Source: Alcaligenes sp. SORT26 (GTDB lineage Bacteria; Pseudomonadota; Gammaproteobacteria; Burkholderiales; Burkholderiaceae_B). Taken from it: a DNA stretch of 64,000 nt. The stretch is from positions 1,922,001 to 1,986,000 of the forward strand of contig NZ_CP070975.1 in assembly GCF_017377875.1 (NCBI RefSeq). Direction: 5' to 3'. Below, piece after piece: positions 8,637-17,866 of the stretch (positions are counted from its first letter, which is position 1; each line of letters starts with the position of its first letter). The notes under the pieces are model-generated. The model was not told the DNA's origin. It was given only the letters and a program-made list of their open reading frames with translations, and did no database searches. The translations under genes and the position numbers were made by a program.

Positions 8637-9598
8637 TGCTGCCCCCCCTGCTGGCTGGACTGTTGGCCCGCTTTGCTAAACCCAATTTCCCACTGCCGCG
8701 CCGACTCGCCCTGCTTCCATTCCAAATCAGATTCAGCCGCCAAAGGCTGTGCAGGCAGCTCGCTGGCCAGGGTCAACTGCAATTGCTGGTCTTTGAAATT
8801 CAATGCCCGTACCTGTCCCTGCAAAGCAGGCCACTGCACCGCACTGGCCATCAACAAACGATCAAAGGGGGCCGAGGCCGGGCTTTTCTCGGCCAGCAAG
8901 CCATCGCGGTGCTGTCTGGCCTGAGTCAAGGGTGCGACGATAACGGGCAAGTGCGGTAAAGCCTGTCGCACCGCCTGCTCCATCTGGGTCTGCGTCTGCT
9001 TCATCTGCGAGCGCAAGGATTGCGCTTGCTGTTGCAGTACCAGCGTCCAGCTCAACACGGCTGCCAGGGTCCACCACAGGCTTTGACGCAGCACACTGCT
9101 CCCACCGCTTGATGCCATCTCCGGCATCAACAAAGAACAAGCCGGTACGGTCAGGCTTTGGCCTTGTCCGTGTCGGTCTTGCTCATGGCCGTCCGACCAG
9201 GCGTACACAGCACTCAAGGGCAAGCCGAACTGGCGAGCCTGCTCGCCCAGTGCCAACAAGGACTGACGCTCCGTCCAGGCCAACTGGCTCATTCCCGACG
9301 GCCCGGCGGCAGAACAGGCCACCCACACCTGTTCGATCGGGCTTAAACACATGGGCTCGACAGCACTGCACGCCACCGCCTGACGTCGAGAGGCGCTGAC
9401 CGAGGGAATACGCGCTTCGGTGACCGTCGCCATCCCTGCGGGCAAGACCAGTTCCATGGAACTGGCCAAGGCTTTCAAGGCTTGCACCTCTCCCCGCCCC
9501 CGGCGCAGCACCTTGGCGCGCTTGTCTCGTAGTACAAAATCCACCGGCTGATCCAGCCGTGATGGAGAGTCCAAATAAATACGCAGCACTTTGCTCAT
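8633..9598 (-). CDS. gspL: Type II secretion protein GspL
   Basis: About 321 residues. The N-terminal part (MSKVLRIYLDSPSRLDQPVDFVLRDKRAKVLRRG) resembles the actin-like cytoplasmic domain of GspL that recruits GspE. A membrane segment lies around residues 175-195 (SLWWTLAAVLSWTLVLQQQAQ), followed by a periplasmic coiled coil and a small domain. ATG 9598 is preferred to a TTG at 9619 that would overlap gspK by 17 bases; it leaves a 4-base gap. Overlaps gspM by four bases. Confidence 0.88.
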   Translation of the reverse strand: MSKVLRIYLDSPSRLDQPVDFVLRDKRAKVLRRGRGEVQALKALASSMELVLPAGMATVTEARIPSVSASRRQAVACSAVEPMCLSPIEQVWVACSAAGPSGMSQLAWTERQSLLALGEQARQFGLPLSAVYAWSDGHEQDRHGQGQSLTVPACSLLMPEMASSGGSSVLRQSLWWTLAAVLSWTLVLQQQAQSLRSQMKQTQTQMEQAVRQALPHLPVIVAPLTQARQHRDGLLAEKSPASAPFDRLLMASAVQWPALQGQVRALNFKDQQLQLTLASELPAQPLAAESDLEWKQGESARQWEIGFSKAGQQSSQQGGQQ

Positions 9599-9602
9599 CA
9601 CT

Positions 9603-10463
9603 TCAACGAACCCAGACAATCCGGCTGCGATCCGCTGCCCTGTTAATCAGGGCTTGGGTCGCTACCCGGCTATGGTCAAGTCGCAACTCTCCACTTAATA
9701 AAAACCATTCACTGCGCACGGTCAGCGTTTGCCCTTCCAGCGCCTCCTGACGTTGCAAACGGGCTTGTACATCGGCCTGATCCCGGAACCACTGGCCCCG
9801 GTCACGCTGCTCCAACAAGCCACGCCACTCCACAAGACTGACCGAAGGCTGCACGGCGGCCAGAACCTGGGCGCTGGCGGTATTCACATTCAAGGATTTG
9901 GCCTGCGGCAAATAGCTCAGATAAGGTTCTAGCTGCTTGGCCTGTTGAACCGCATTCGGGAAAAAATCCTGCAAATGAGAAGGCCACGGGGCTTGTCCGG
10001 CCTGTGCCCGTTCCAGCCGCTGGGCCAGCTCCAAAGCCAAAGAAGGCGGCTGCTGCACACTGCCCAGCAACTGCTCAAGCGCCTGCACATAAGTAGCCTG
10101 CACGCGCCCATCACGCAGCAATAAAGCCAGATTGAATTTGCCCTGTTCGTCCTGGATGTAGCCGGAGAAATAAGCCGCCCGGGTCTTGTCCGGGGTCTCT
10201 ATCTTCAGCTCGCTCAGGGCCTGAGCCCACAGTCCGCCTTTATGGGTCACCGCCGAACGCTGCGAGTCCAGACGCAGCACCAGCACCGCCCAATCCAGCG
10301 CACCGCGCAGCAGCCAGTTCGCCTGCAGGTAATCGCGCTCGCTGGCCAGTTGTGTAGCCAAGCCACTTTGGCGTTGCACGATGCCCATGGTGGCAATCGA
10401 CACCGCCATCACGACGACCAGCGCATTAATCACCGCCATGCCTTGTTGGGATGGGCGCTTCAT
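9603..10463 (-). CDS. gspK: Type II secretion minor pseudopilin GspK
   Basis: A 286-residue minor pseudopilin. The N-terminus MKRPSQQGMAVINALVVVMAVSIATMGIV has a short basic leader ending in Gly, followed by the hydrophobic helix; as usual for GspK, the Glu found at position 5 of other pseudopilins is missing. The large alpha domain characteristic of GspK includes SYLPQAKSLNVNTASAQVLAAV. GspK caps the pseudopilus tip with GspI and GspJ. ATGA overlap with gspJ. Confidence 0.92.
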   Translation of the reverse strand: MKRPSQQGMAVINALVVVMAVSIATMGIVQRQSGLATQLASERDYLQANWLLRGALDWAVLVLRLDSQRSAVTHKGGLWAQALSELKIETPDKTRAAYFSGYIQDEQGKFNLALLLRDGRVQATYVQALEQLLGSVQQPPSLALELAQRLERAQAGQAPWPSHLQDFFPNAVQQAKQLEPYLSYLPQAKSLNVNTASAQVLAAVQPSVSLVEWRGLLEQRDRGQWFRDQADVQARLQRQEALEGQTLTVRSEWFLLSGELRLDHSRVATQALINRAADRSRIVWVR

Positions 10464-11059
10464 AGCAGCATCACCACTTTGCGGTAGGGGTGCTCTTGCC
10501 CTTCCAGTTGCACCGTCAGCTCTATACCTGTCGCGGCTGCTCCGGCTTGCTCTGGCCAGGGCCAGCTTTGCCAGCCACGTGCCGGAATCCAGATACGCAC
10601 ATTCCAGGCGCTCACCTGCTCCAGCACATCTTGCAATGGGCCCAGCTCAGGCAAGGGGTACACCGTTCCAACCTGAGCAATGGCCCGCTGCAACACGCCT
10701 TGCTGCAAACGCCATTGAATTTGCTGGGTGCCCGCCCCCGCTTCGGCACGGCGTTCAATCATCAGAATGGCGGGCCCCTCGCCCTGCGCTTGCCAATGGA
10801 TGCTGGGTGGCAACACCGCCATCGCCCCTGTTGGATCGCTTGGGCGAGGCGCAGCGGGCAAATGCAACTCCAGATCCCGACCCATTTGGGACAAGGTATT
10901 GAACAAGGCCTGGGTCTGGCTGGCCTGGCGGCTTAGCTGCTCATCCGCATGTAAAACAGCATCCAGGCCACGCCAGGACATCAGGCTGATCAAGGCCATA
11001 ATGGTCAAGGCCACCAACATTTCCACCAGCGTGAAGCCTTCCTGGCCAGCGTCTGTCAT
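10460..11059 (-). CDS. gspJ: Type II secretion minor pseudopilin GspJ
   Basis: A 199-residue minor pseudopilin. ATG 11059 is chosen because it forms an ATGA overlap with the gspI stop and gives a normal prepilin leader: MTDAGQEG then FTLVEMLVALTIMALISLMSWRG, the prepilin peptidase motif with Glu at +5. A longer frame reaching 11203 would run far into gspI and is not supported. The rest fits the GspJ beta-rich domain. It is predicted at the pseudopilus tip. Confidence 0.92.
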   Translation of the reverse strand: MTDAGQEGFTLVEMLVALTIMALISLMSWRGLDAVLHADEQLSRQASQTQALFNTLSQMGRDLELHLPAAPRPSDPTGAMAVLPPSIHWQAQGEGPAILMIERRAEAGAGTQQIQWRLQQGVLQRAIAQVGTVYPLPELGPLQDVLEQVSAWNVRIWIPARGWQSWPWPEQAGAAATGIELTVQLEGQEHPYRKVVMLL

Positions 11060-11415
11060 GGCAAGGACGCCAAAGTCGCGTGCAGCTCGGCCAGCACAGG
11101 GCCTTGGGGGACAAAAGCCTGTACCGTCACCTGACGAAAGAAGCGATTGGCTGTGGCCTGCACCACTTGCTTGCATTGCAGGTTCAAGGAACCCTGACGG
11201 CAAGGAACTACGGTTTCACCTGGCTCGGGAAACAGGCGCCGCAAGCGCATTTCTGCCACCACACTGTCTACCGCCAACAAGGCCGCACTGCGCTCGTACA
11301 TGGCCTGACTGCCAGAGGCACTCAAACCCAGTGCCCGCAAGCCCGCCGTCAACGCGACCGAAACAATCGCCAGTGCAATCAATACTTCAATCAAACTCAT
11401 GCCACGCTCTGTCAT
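11056..11415 (-). CDS. gspI: Type II secretion minor pseudopilin GspI
   Basis: A 119-residue minor pseudopilin. It begins MTERG then MSLIEVLIALAIVSVALTAGL: a five-residue leader, cleavage after Gly, Glu at +5 and a hydrophobic helix. Length is normal for GspI. GspI nucleates the GspI-J-K tip complex. Its start overlaps the gspH stop (ATGA) and its stop overlaps the gspJ start (ATGA). Confidence 0.92.
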   Translation of the reverse strand: MTERGMSLIEVLIALAIVSVALTAGLRALGLSASGSQAMYERSAALLAVDSVVAEMRLRRLFPEPGETVVPCRQGSLNLQCKQVVQATANRFFRQVTVQAFVPQGPVLAELHATLASLP

Positions 11416-11882
11416 GACTGCACATCAAAACGGCCTGTCGGATCGCTGCGTAAATGCAGGACCTCGTGGCCATCATCCAGCTCCAACTGCCGTGGCGCGG
11501 ACAACCATTCATTCACAAAAACCCACGGTCCTACTGGCTCCAGGCGCACACGCACCGAGTCCAAAGACCAGGATCGCTGGGGAAATAACTGGGCAAAGCG
11601 GGCTTGATCGCGCAGCCAGCCCGGTGTGGGGCTGCTGCCATCGGTGACGTCCGGAATCAGGCTGAAACGATAGCCTTGCTGATCTGCCGTCCAGGCCACT
11701 TGACGACCACTTTCACGTACATAGCTTTGCAACTCGGCCAGACGCAAAGCCAGTTGACGGGCTTCCCGCTGCAAGCCCTGATCACGGTCCAGTACCAGCA
11801 CGCTTAAACCTGCACTGCTGACAATGCCCACGATCAGCAAGACCACCAGGGTCTCGATCAAGGAAAAGCCCCGCTGTGTCAC
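11412..11882 (-). CDS. gspH: Type II secretion minor pseudopilin GspH
   Basis: A 156-residue pseudopilin starting from GTG. The leader MTQRG is followed by FSLIETLVVLLIVGIVSSAGLSVLV, a perfect prepilin peptidase site. The periplasmic part (LRLAELQSYVRESGRQVAW...) matches the GspH/FimT style. GspH links the major pilin shaft to the tip complex. The gap to gspG is a single base, and the frame overlaps gspI by four bases. Confidence 0.9.
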   Translation of the reverse strand: MTQRGFSLIETLVVLLIVGIVSSAGLSVLVLDRDQGLQREARQLALRLAELQSYVRESGRQVAWTADQQGYRFSLIPDVTDGSSPTPGWLRDQARFAQLFPQRSWSLDSVRVRLEPVGPWVFVNEWLSAPRQLELDDGHEVLHLRSDPTGRFDVQS

Positions 11883-11883
11883 A

Positions 11884-12354
11884 TCAGTCCCAATTGCCTA
11901 TATCGGCATCACTGCCAGACCCACCGGCCTGCCCGTCCGCCCCCAGCGAGAACACATCAATCTCGCCATGCACGCCGGGTTGCAAATATTGGTAAGGATT
12001 GCCCCAAGGGTCGCTGGGCAAGCGGTCCATATACGGACGCCAGTTACGGGGCTCAGGTGGCTGGGCAGGACGTTGATGCAGCGCCGACAAGCCTTGAGCC
12101 GTGCTGGGATAACGGCCGTTATCCAGGCGGTACAGCTTCAGCGCCTGTGTCAGCGCAGCAATATCCTGACGAGCTGCCACGGCGCGAGCCTGATCAGGGC
12201 GGTCCATCAGACTGGGGACAACCAGGGCCGCCATAATGCCCATGATGACCACCACCACCATGACCTCAATCAAAGAGAAACCTTGTTGAGCGCGGGACTG
12301 AACAGATCCGGCCAAACGACGTGCTGGACTGCGAGAGAAAGTAGATCGAGACAT
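11884..12354 (-). CDS. gspG: Type II secretion major pseudopilin GspG
   Basis: A 156-residue major pseudopilin. It has an unusually long basic leader of about 25 residues ending QQG, then FSLIEVMVVVVIMGIMAALVVPSLM. The GspG signature follows: LDNGRYPSTAQGLSAL, then DPWGNPYQYLQPG and FSLGADGQAGG near the C-terminus, which carries the calcium-binding Asp residues of the family. It builds the shaft of the pseudopilus after cleavage by a prepilin peptidase that is not encoded in this window. First gene of the eleven-gene minus-strand operon. Confidence 0.95.
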   Translation of the reverse strand: MSRSTFSRSPARRLAGSVQSRAQQGFSLIEVMVVVVIMGIMAALVVPSLMDRPDQARAVAARQDIAALTQALKLYRLDNGRYPSTAQGLSALHQRPAQPPEPRNWRPYMDRLPSDPWGNPYQYLQPGVHGEIDVFSLGADGQAGGSGSDADIGNWD

Positions 12355-12481
12355 GAAGGAAATAAGTCACCCAAAAAAACTCAAGCTCTTGTCATACGGG
12401 CTTCATGCAGCACACGCACACTAGGAGCCCTTAAGACAGCCATACGGGCCGTCTGCGAAAGCACTATGCGATGCAGTCTAA
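12355..12481. promoter_or_regulatory. Divergent promoter region between gspG and gspC
   Basis: A 127-bp gap separates the start of the minus-strand gsp operon from plus-strand gspC, so promoters for both directions must lie here. The 9-mer CATACGGGC occurs twice (near 12396 and 12441), 45 bp apart, and could be a regulator half-site. No confident -10/-35 pair was identified. Confidence 0.4.
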
Positions 12482-12922
12482 ATGGGTATTATTTCCGCCA
12501 TATTTCCGTCACATCTTTGGCTGCGTTTGTGTCAGGCCGGTATCGCGCTGGCCTTGCTCAACCTGCTGATCAACCTGTATCTGCCATCGGACGGCACGAT
12601 TGCGCCGGTGCTGGATGAAGACCACCGCGAACAGATCAGCACGCAGCAGATCGCACAGTGGTTTGGGGGCAGCACCGCCCTGCCCGAACTGCGCTTGCAC
12701 GGCATGATTGTGAGCGGCCAGACTGGCGCGGCCCTGCTCAGCATCAACCAACAGCCGGTCCGTGCGTATCGCCCTGGTCAGGAGCTGGCCCCCGGCGTGC
12801 TGCTGGATTCGCTGCAGCGTGAACACATTGTGATTACGGTTGATGCCGTACCCCAACAAATCGCCACCGAGCGCAAGGGCCCGGCCATCATTCCCGGTAT
12901 TCAGCAAGGGGCTAAGCCCTGA
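12482..12922 (+). CDS. gspC: Short type II secretion protein GspC, divergent from the main operon
   Basis: A 146-residue inner-membrane protein: one N-terminal membrane segment (CQAGIALALLNLLINLYLP) and a periplasmic homology region (LHGMIVSGQTGAALLSINQQPVRAYRPGQELAPGVLLDSLQREHIVI), which is the HR domain that contacts GspD. It ends soon after HR, so the C-terminal PDZ or coiled-coil domain of classical GspC is missing. The place next to gspG supports the call. No clear Shine-Dalgarno is seen before the ATG. Confidence 0.82.
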   Translation: MGIISAIFPSHLWLRLCQAGIALALLNLLINLYLPSDGTIAPVLDEDHREQISTQQIAQWFGGSTALPELRLHGMIVSGQTGAALLSINQQPVRAYRPGQELAPGVLLDSLQREHIVITVDAVPQQIATERKGPAIIPGIQQGAKP

Positions 12923-12971
12923 AGTGAACGGTTAGCAGTATGATTTAAGGCTGTTTTCCTACTTCCCCCTG

Positions 12972-14111
12972 ATGGGTATGCCTGCTTTACTTCGTCACTG
13001 GTTTGACAGCCTGCGCCCCAAGTCGCTGGCCATTGCACGTCCTGAAATGCTGCGTGCCACCTTGGGCGCCACGCTTAGCGTGCTGATTGTTTCCTCCCTT
13101 AGCCTGTACCTGTCAGATTTTGCGCACACGCATCATTGGTTGGTCGCCTCTCTGGCCGCCAGTGCCTTGCTAATCTTTCTGGTGCCAACCAGCCCGCTGG
13201 CTCAACCCTGGAACATATTGCTGGGCAATCTGGTGGGCGCACTCACAGGCATTACCTGCGCGACGCTGCTCCCTCATCCGATTGCTGCCATTACGATGGC
13301 CGTTTGCGTTGCCATGCCCATCATGCTGGCCCTGCGCTGTGTACATCCGCCCAGCCTGGCTATGGCGGTATTTCCCGCCCTGAATGGTATTCAGAACTAC
13401 GATTTCGTCCTGTTTCCGGTGCTGTTTGACTCCTGCGTGCTGATCCTTCTGGGCATGCTGTACAACCGCCTGACTGGCGTGGCTTACCCGCCAATACACA
13501 AACCCGCAACCCGCCCCGCAGCCACTCCTGCCCGCTTTACGGATCAGGATTACGATGCGGCCTTGAGCCACTACAACCAGACGCTGAACATCAGCCACGA
13601 CGATCTGGAGAAACTGGTCAGCTATGTTCATCAGTCAGCCTTCCGACGCAATCTGGGCACACGCCGCTGCGCGACCCTGATGAATGATTCACCCCTTTCC
13701 TGCCAGATCAGCACACCCTTGCAACAAGCCTGGGACATGATGCGCGAGCGCAAGGTCAAAGCCTTGCCCGTGCTGGACCAGAACAAGCATGTGATTGGTA
13801 TTTTGGCTTTATCGGACTTTTTGCAGCGTGCCGGGCTGGATCAGCCGGATAATCTGCGCCAGCGACTCAAGCGCTTTTTAAGCCCTCGGCAGCGTTCAGC
13901 ACCGACAGTGGCCGAGATCATGACCACACCTGCCGTCACCGCCAATGCAAACTGGTCGGTGGCAGAGCTGATTCCCCTGTTCAGCCAGGGTCGCCATCGC
14001 CATATGCCGGTGGTCAATGATCACAAAGAGCTGGTGGGCATGATTACCCAGTCGGATCTGATGCTGGAACTGTTCAGAATCTTGCAGCCATCACGAACGA
14101 AGCAAGAATAG
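12972..14111 (+). CDS. HPP-family membrane protein with tandem CBS domains
   Basis: A 379-residue protein. The N-terminal half is an HPP-family integral membrane domain with four or five segments (LRATLGATLSVLIVSSLSLYL, HHWLVASLAASALLIFLVPTSPLAQPWNILLGNLVGALTG) and the family hallmark RCVHPPSLAMAVFPAL. The C-terminal part, about residues 240-372, carries two CBS domains (MRERKVKALPVLDQNKHVIGILALSDFLQ and GRHRHMPVVNDHKELVGMITQSDLM), which usually bind adenine nucleotides. HPP proteins have been linked to nitrite transport in some organisms, but substrate cannot be read here. A bidirectional terminator follows. Confidence 0.85.
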   Translation: MGMPALLRHWFDSLRPKSLAIARPEMLRATLGATLSVLIVSSLSLYLSDFAHTHHWLVASLAASALLIFLVPTSPLAQPWNILLGNLVGALTGITCATLLPHPIAAITMAVCVAMPIMLALRCVHPPSLAMAVFPALNGIQNYDFVLFPVLFDSCVLILLGMLYNRLTGVAYPPIHKPATRPAATPARFTDQDYDAALSHYNQTLNISHDDLEKLVSYVHQSAFRRNLGTRRCATLMNDSPLSCQISTPLQQAWDMMRERKVKALPVLDQNKHVIGILALSDFLQRAGLDQPDNLRQRLKRFLSPRQRSAPTVAEIMTTPAVTANANWSVAELIPLFSQGRHRHMPVVNDHKELVGMITQSDLMLELFRILQPSRTKQE

Positions 14112-14125
14112 ACAGGGCAAAAAAA

Positions 14126-14161
14126 ATCCCCACTGTTCGGCAAACGCCACACAGTGGGGAT
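14126..14161. terminator. Terminator between HPP gene and hppD
   Basis: ATCCCCACTGT (14126-14136) pairs perfectly with ACAGTGGGGAT (14151-14161). On the minus strand the stem runs into a T-run (A-run at 14119-14126), giving a rho-independent terminator for hppD; it may also act weakly on the plus strand. Confidence 0.85.
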
Positions 14162-14202
14162 AGATTCATTGCCAGCGCCTGTAGCTCTGAAACCGAACCG
14201 TT

Positions 14203-15279
14203 TTAATCAGCCTGCAACACACCTCGGCGCAACTGATCGCGCTCGATCGACTCGAACAAGGCTTTGAAGTTGCCTTCGCCAAAACCATCATCGCCCTTGC
14301 GCTGGATGAACTCGAAGAACACAGGGCCCATCAAGGTTTCCGAGAAAATCTGCAACAAGAGACGACGATGGCCACCTTCCGATGTGCCATCGAGCAAAAT
14401 GCCACGATTTTGCAGCTCTGCAGTCGGCTCACCGTGCGCAGGCAAGCGGCCTTCCAGCATCTCGTAATAGGTTTGTGGGGGTGCGGTCATAAAGCGCATG
14501 CCCATGGCTTTGAGCTTGTCCCAAGAGGCGATCAGATCCTCGGTCAGGAAAGCCACGTGCTGGATGCCTTCACCATTGAACTGCATCAGGAATTCTTCAA
14601 TCTGCCCCGAACCCTTGGCCGACTCTTCGTTCAGAGGGATACGAATTTTGCCATCGGGAGCCGTCATGGCTTTGGACGTCAGGCCGGTGTACTCGCCCTT
14701 GATATCGAAGTAACGAATCTCGCGGAAATTGAACAGGTGCTCGTAGAACTGAGCCCAGTACGCCATGCGACCGCGGTATACGTTGTGGGTCAGGTGATCG
14801 ATCTCTTTCAGGCCCGCGCCCACAGGGTGGCGGTCCACACCTTCCAGGTAGACGAAGTCAATATCGTAAATGGAGTTACCTTCGCCAAAACGGTCGATCA
14901 GGTACAGAGGCGCGCCGCCAATCCCTTTGATCGCAGGCAAACGCAGTTCCATAGGGCCGGTAGGAATATCAACAGGCTGGGCGCCCAGTTCCAGTGCGCG
15001 CTCATACGCTTGCTGCGCATCACGCACCCGAAACGCCATGCCGCAGGCCGAAGGGCCGTGTTCGGCAGCAAAATAAGCGGCGTGGCTCTTGGGTTCTTCG
15101 TTCAGGATCAGGTTGATCTCGCCCTGACGGTACAGGGACACTTTCTTGGAACGGTGTACCGCCACTTTGGTGAAACCCATCATCTCAAAGACAGGTTCCA
15201 TCACGCCAGGCTGGGGAGCGGCAAATTCGATGAACTCAAAGCCCATCAGGCCCATTGGATTTTCAAACAAGTCAGTCAT
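14203..15279 (-). CDS. hppD: 4-hydroxyphenylpyruvate dioxygenase
   Basis: A 358-residue enzyme converting 4-hydroxyphenylpyruvate to homogentisate in tyrosine breakdown. It starts [20 protein letters not shown] and has the vicinal oxygen chelate repeats. Likely iron ligands lie in [11 protein letters not shown] (about residue 160), [12 protein letters not shown] (about 240) and the C-terminal [29 protein letters not shown] (about 320), which is the strongest signature. ATG 15279 has TTGGAG upstream and is preferred over a TTG at 15291. Transcription is probably single-gene, ending at the 14126 terminator. No homogentisate dioxygenase is nearby. Confidence 0.96.
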   Translation of the reverse strand: MTDLFENPMGLMGFEFIEFAAPQPGVMEPVFEMMGFTKVAVHRSKKVSLYRQGEINLILNEEPKSHAAYFAAEHGPSACGMAFRVRDAQQAYERALELGAQPVDIPTGPMELRLPAIKGIGGAPLYLIDRFGEGNSIYDIDFVYLEGVDRHPVGAGLKEIDHLTHNVYRGRMAYWAQFYEHLFNFREIRYFDIKGEYTGLTSKAMTAPDGKIRIPLNEESAKGSGQIEEFLMQFNGEGIQHVAFLTEDLIASWDKLKAMGMRFMTAPPQTYYEMLEGRLPAHGEPTAELQNRGILLDGTSEGGHRRLLLQIFSETLMGPVFFEFIQRKGDDGFGEGNFKALFESIERDQLRRGVLQAD

Positions 15280-15547
15280 AGCAGACTCCAACTGTAATCA
15301 GGTAATCAAGGATGGCGTAAAAACGCCTTGAAACTTGGGCTCAAGCCTTGCAGGGGGGCGCGCAGGATACCCCACGCACACTGCGTGCCAAGTGATCACC
15401 AAACAACAATTGAAATCCCAGAAACCTCACAGGCTCTGCTCCAGTGGGCGGGAACCCGAAATGTGCTCCCAGTGCCGGCACTTATTATGAGGGGTACAGG
15501 CCCGTATCGAATATAGAGCATTACCCTAGAGGCTTAAACCACCTGCC

Positions 15548-16297
15548 TTAGCGCGCCAGCAACTGAGGGACGGATGACAGCAACATCGCCACCCCGGACA
15601 GGGTTAATAAACTTAAAACAATGGCGCGGAATGTGCTTTGGCTGATACCCACATACAGACGTGCGCCCGCCAATACGGGAATCAGCACCGCCAGCATGAC
15701 CAGCCCGATCGAGGGCAGCATGGACGGGAGAATAGAACCGGAGGCGATATACGCCAGCAAGGTCACGGACAAGGTGGCCAGATTGAAGTTTTGAATAACG
15801 GCACGCTGCTCATCTTTAGGCAGGCCCGTCATGGTCGTCCATAGGGTAGGAATCACCCCGGTCATCCCGCCCAAACCGCCCATCACACCACCAATCAAAC
15901 CCGCCAGGGCATTAGCCAGGCGACTGCGCACGCGCACATGGCCCAGACGACTGGACATCAGCATGATGGGGCACCAGATCACCATCAAGGTGCCCAAAAA
16001 CGCCTTGAACACCGCCGCATCCAGAAAAGGCAGCAGATACGTTCCCAAAGGCACGCCGAGCAGGCCACCGAACAAGAAAGGCAAGAGAATCTGCCAGTAC
16101 GACGTGCGTCGCCGGGTAAAGGCGGCAATCATCTGTCCCGTCCAGGCACCACACACCGCCAGCACCGCCGCCAGTTGGGGCTCCAGAAACCAGGCCCAGC
16201 AGGACATGGCCACCATACCGAAGGCAAAGCCCGACAGGCCCTGCACAAAACCCGCCACAATGGCGCCAAAGGCAACCGCCAGATAAACCGACTCCAT
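15548..16297 (-). CDS. TSUP (TauE/SafE) family membrane exporter
   Basis: About 249 residues with seven or eight membrane segments. The duplicated TSUP pattern is clear: VAGFVQGLSGFAFGMVAMSCWAWFLEPQLAAVL in the first half and LAGLIGGVMGGLGGMTGVIPTLWTTMTGLPKDEQRAVIQ in the second. The family moves sulfite, sulfoacetate or similar anions; substrate is unknown here. ATG 16297 is chosen over upstream codons because CAGGGG sits just before it. It lies downstream of the aspA terminator, so it probably has its own promoter. Confidence 0.85.
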   Translation of the reverse strand: MESVYLAVAFGAIVAGFVQGLSGFAFGMVAMSCWAWFLEPQLAAVLAVCGAWTGQMIAAFTRRRTSYWQILLPFLFGGLLGVPLGTYLLPFLDAAVFKAFLGTLMVIWCPIMLMSSRLGHVRVRSRLANALAGLIGGVMGGLGGMTGVIPTLWTTMTGLPKDEQRAVIQNFNLATLSVTLLAYIASGSILPSMLPSIGLVMLAVLIPVLAGARLYVGISQSTFRAIVLSLLTLSGVAMLLSSVPQLLAR

Positions 16298-16364
16298 ATT
16301 CCCCTGCTGCTCCTGCATGTAGACAAGGCCACAGTATCCCCCTTGTACGAAACGAGCGGGCAGA

Positions 16365-16388
16365 AAAAAGCCTCCAGAATGGAGGCTT
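16365..16388 (-). terminator. Terminator after aspA
   Basis: On the minus strand AAGCCTCCA-TTC-TGGAGGCTT (16388-16368) is followed by TTTTTT. A compact rho-independent terminator 60 bases after the aspA stop. Confidence 0.9.
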
Positions 16389-16447
16389 CCCAAACTAAAA
16401 CCGGCGTCGGCCAACTTAGGGCCAAATCAGGCCTGGTTCAGATTGGT

Positions 16448-17866
16448 TCAGGCTGGGTCAGCAGCACGCAGATCACGAGGTTGGATCAGCGATTCAGCAC
16501 GCAACACATCGTTCAGGGTCTCGGCGTCCATCAAACCACGCTTGAGAACTACATCACGAATATTGGCACCGGTCTGGAAGGCTTCAGCGGCCACCGAGGT
16601 TGCCGCTTTGTAACCGATAAACGGATTCAAGGCAGTGACCAGGGAAATGGAACGCTCAATATTGCTTTCCAGGCATTCACGGTTGGCAGTGATACCCACC
16701 ACGCAGAACTGAGTCAGCGTGTCGCACGCATTGCTCAACAAAGCCATGCTACGCAGCAGGGAGTGAATAATCACAGGCTCAAACGCGTTCAACTGCAATT
16801 GACCGGCTTCAGCAGCCATTGTCACGGTCATGTCGGCGCCAATAACTTCAAAGGCAACCTGGTTGACCACTTCCGGGATCACAGGATTGACTTTACCGGG
16901 CATGATGGACGAACCAGCTTGCACGGCGGGCAGACAAATTTCACCCATACCAGCACGAGGACCGCTAGAGAGCAGACGCAAGTCGTTGGACAACTTGGAC
17001 AGCTTGACGGCAGCACGCTTCAACACACCCGACAGGTGCAGGAAACCGCCACAATCCTGGGTAGCTTCGATCAAGTCCGCAGAAACGCGCAGTTGAACGC
17101 CAGACAGATCGGACAAAGCAGCCACAGCCAACTGAGCGTACTCAGGATGAGCCGTGATACCCGTACCAATCGCTGTACCGCCCAGATTCACGTCGCACAT
17201 CAGTTTGCGCGATTCTTTCAGGCGCACGATGTCTTCGTTAATCATGGTGGCAAATGCGTTGAACTCCTGACCCAGGGTCATGGGCACCGCGTCTTGCAAC
17301 TGGGTGCGGCCAATCTTCATGTACGAGGAGAATTCCGCGGACTTTTTCAGGAAGGCATCACGCAGACGCTCCATGGCGGCAAACAGCGGATCCAGCGAAC
17401 GGTAGGCAGCCAGGTGCAAAGCCGTTGGGTAGACGTCATTAGTGCTTTGGGCCATGTTCACATCTTCATTGGGATGAAGATATTGGTACTCGCCGCGCTT
17501 GTGACCCATATGTTCCAAGGCCAGGTTACAAATAACCTCGTTGGCATTCATATTGGTCGAGGTACCTGCGCCACCCTGAATCATGTCTACCACGAAATGC
17601 TCGTGACACGTGCCAGTCTGTACGGCCTGACATGCGGCCACAATGGCGTCGTGCTTATCCTGTTCCAGCAAACCCAGTTTGAAATTGGCCTGAGCAGCGG
17701 CCTGCTTGACCAGCGCCAAAGCATTAATCAGTTCCGGGTAAGTTGAAATAGGCGTACCGGTAATGTGGAAATTCTCCTTGGCACGCAAGGTATGAACACC
17801 ATAATAGACTTCATCGGGGACTTGGCGGTCTCCCAGCAAATCATGTTCGATACGGAACTGACTCAT
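16448..17866 (-). CDS. aspA: Aspartate ammonia-lyase
   Basis: A 472-residue aspartase that interconverts L-aspartate with fumarate and ammonia. The fumarase/aspartase signature GSSIMPGKVNP is present near residue 318, with upstream GAGTSTNMNANEV (about 100) and HPNEDVNMAQSTNDVYPTALHLA (about 135), the substrate-binding stretches. The signature distinguishes it from argininosuccinate lyase, and ITGTPISTYPELINAL near the N-terminus is aspartase-like rather than FumC-like. AAGGA precedes the ATG. It supplies fumarate or assimilates aspartate; a terminator closes the unit. Confidence 0.95.
   Translation of the reverse strand: MSQFRIEHDLLGDRQVPDEVYYGVHTLRAKENFHITGTPISTYPELINALALVKQAAAQANFKLGLLEQDKHDAIVAACQAVQTGTCHEHFVVDMIQGGAGTSTNMNANEVICNLALEHMGHKRGEYQYLHPNEDVNMAQSTNDVYPTALHLAAYRSLDPLFAAMERLRDAFLKKSAEFSSYMKIGRTQLQDAVPMTLGQEFNAFATMINEDIVRLKESRKLMCDVNLGGTAIGTGITAHPEYAQLAVAALSDLSGVQLRVSADLIEATQDCGGFLHLSGVLKRAAVKLSKLSNDLRLLSSGPRAGMGEICLPAVQAGSSIMPGKVNPVIPEVVNQVAFEVIGADMTVTMAAEAGQLQLNAFEPVIIHSLLRSMALLSNACDTLTQFCVVGITANRECLESNIERSISLVTALNPFIGYKAATSVAAEAFQTGANIRDVVLKRGLMDAETLNDVLRAESLIQPRDLRAADPA

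Noticed and set aside
11060-11203. N-terminal extension of gspJ
   Set aside because: It lies inside gspI in another frame; the ATGA start at 11059 gives a normal prepilin leader.
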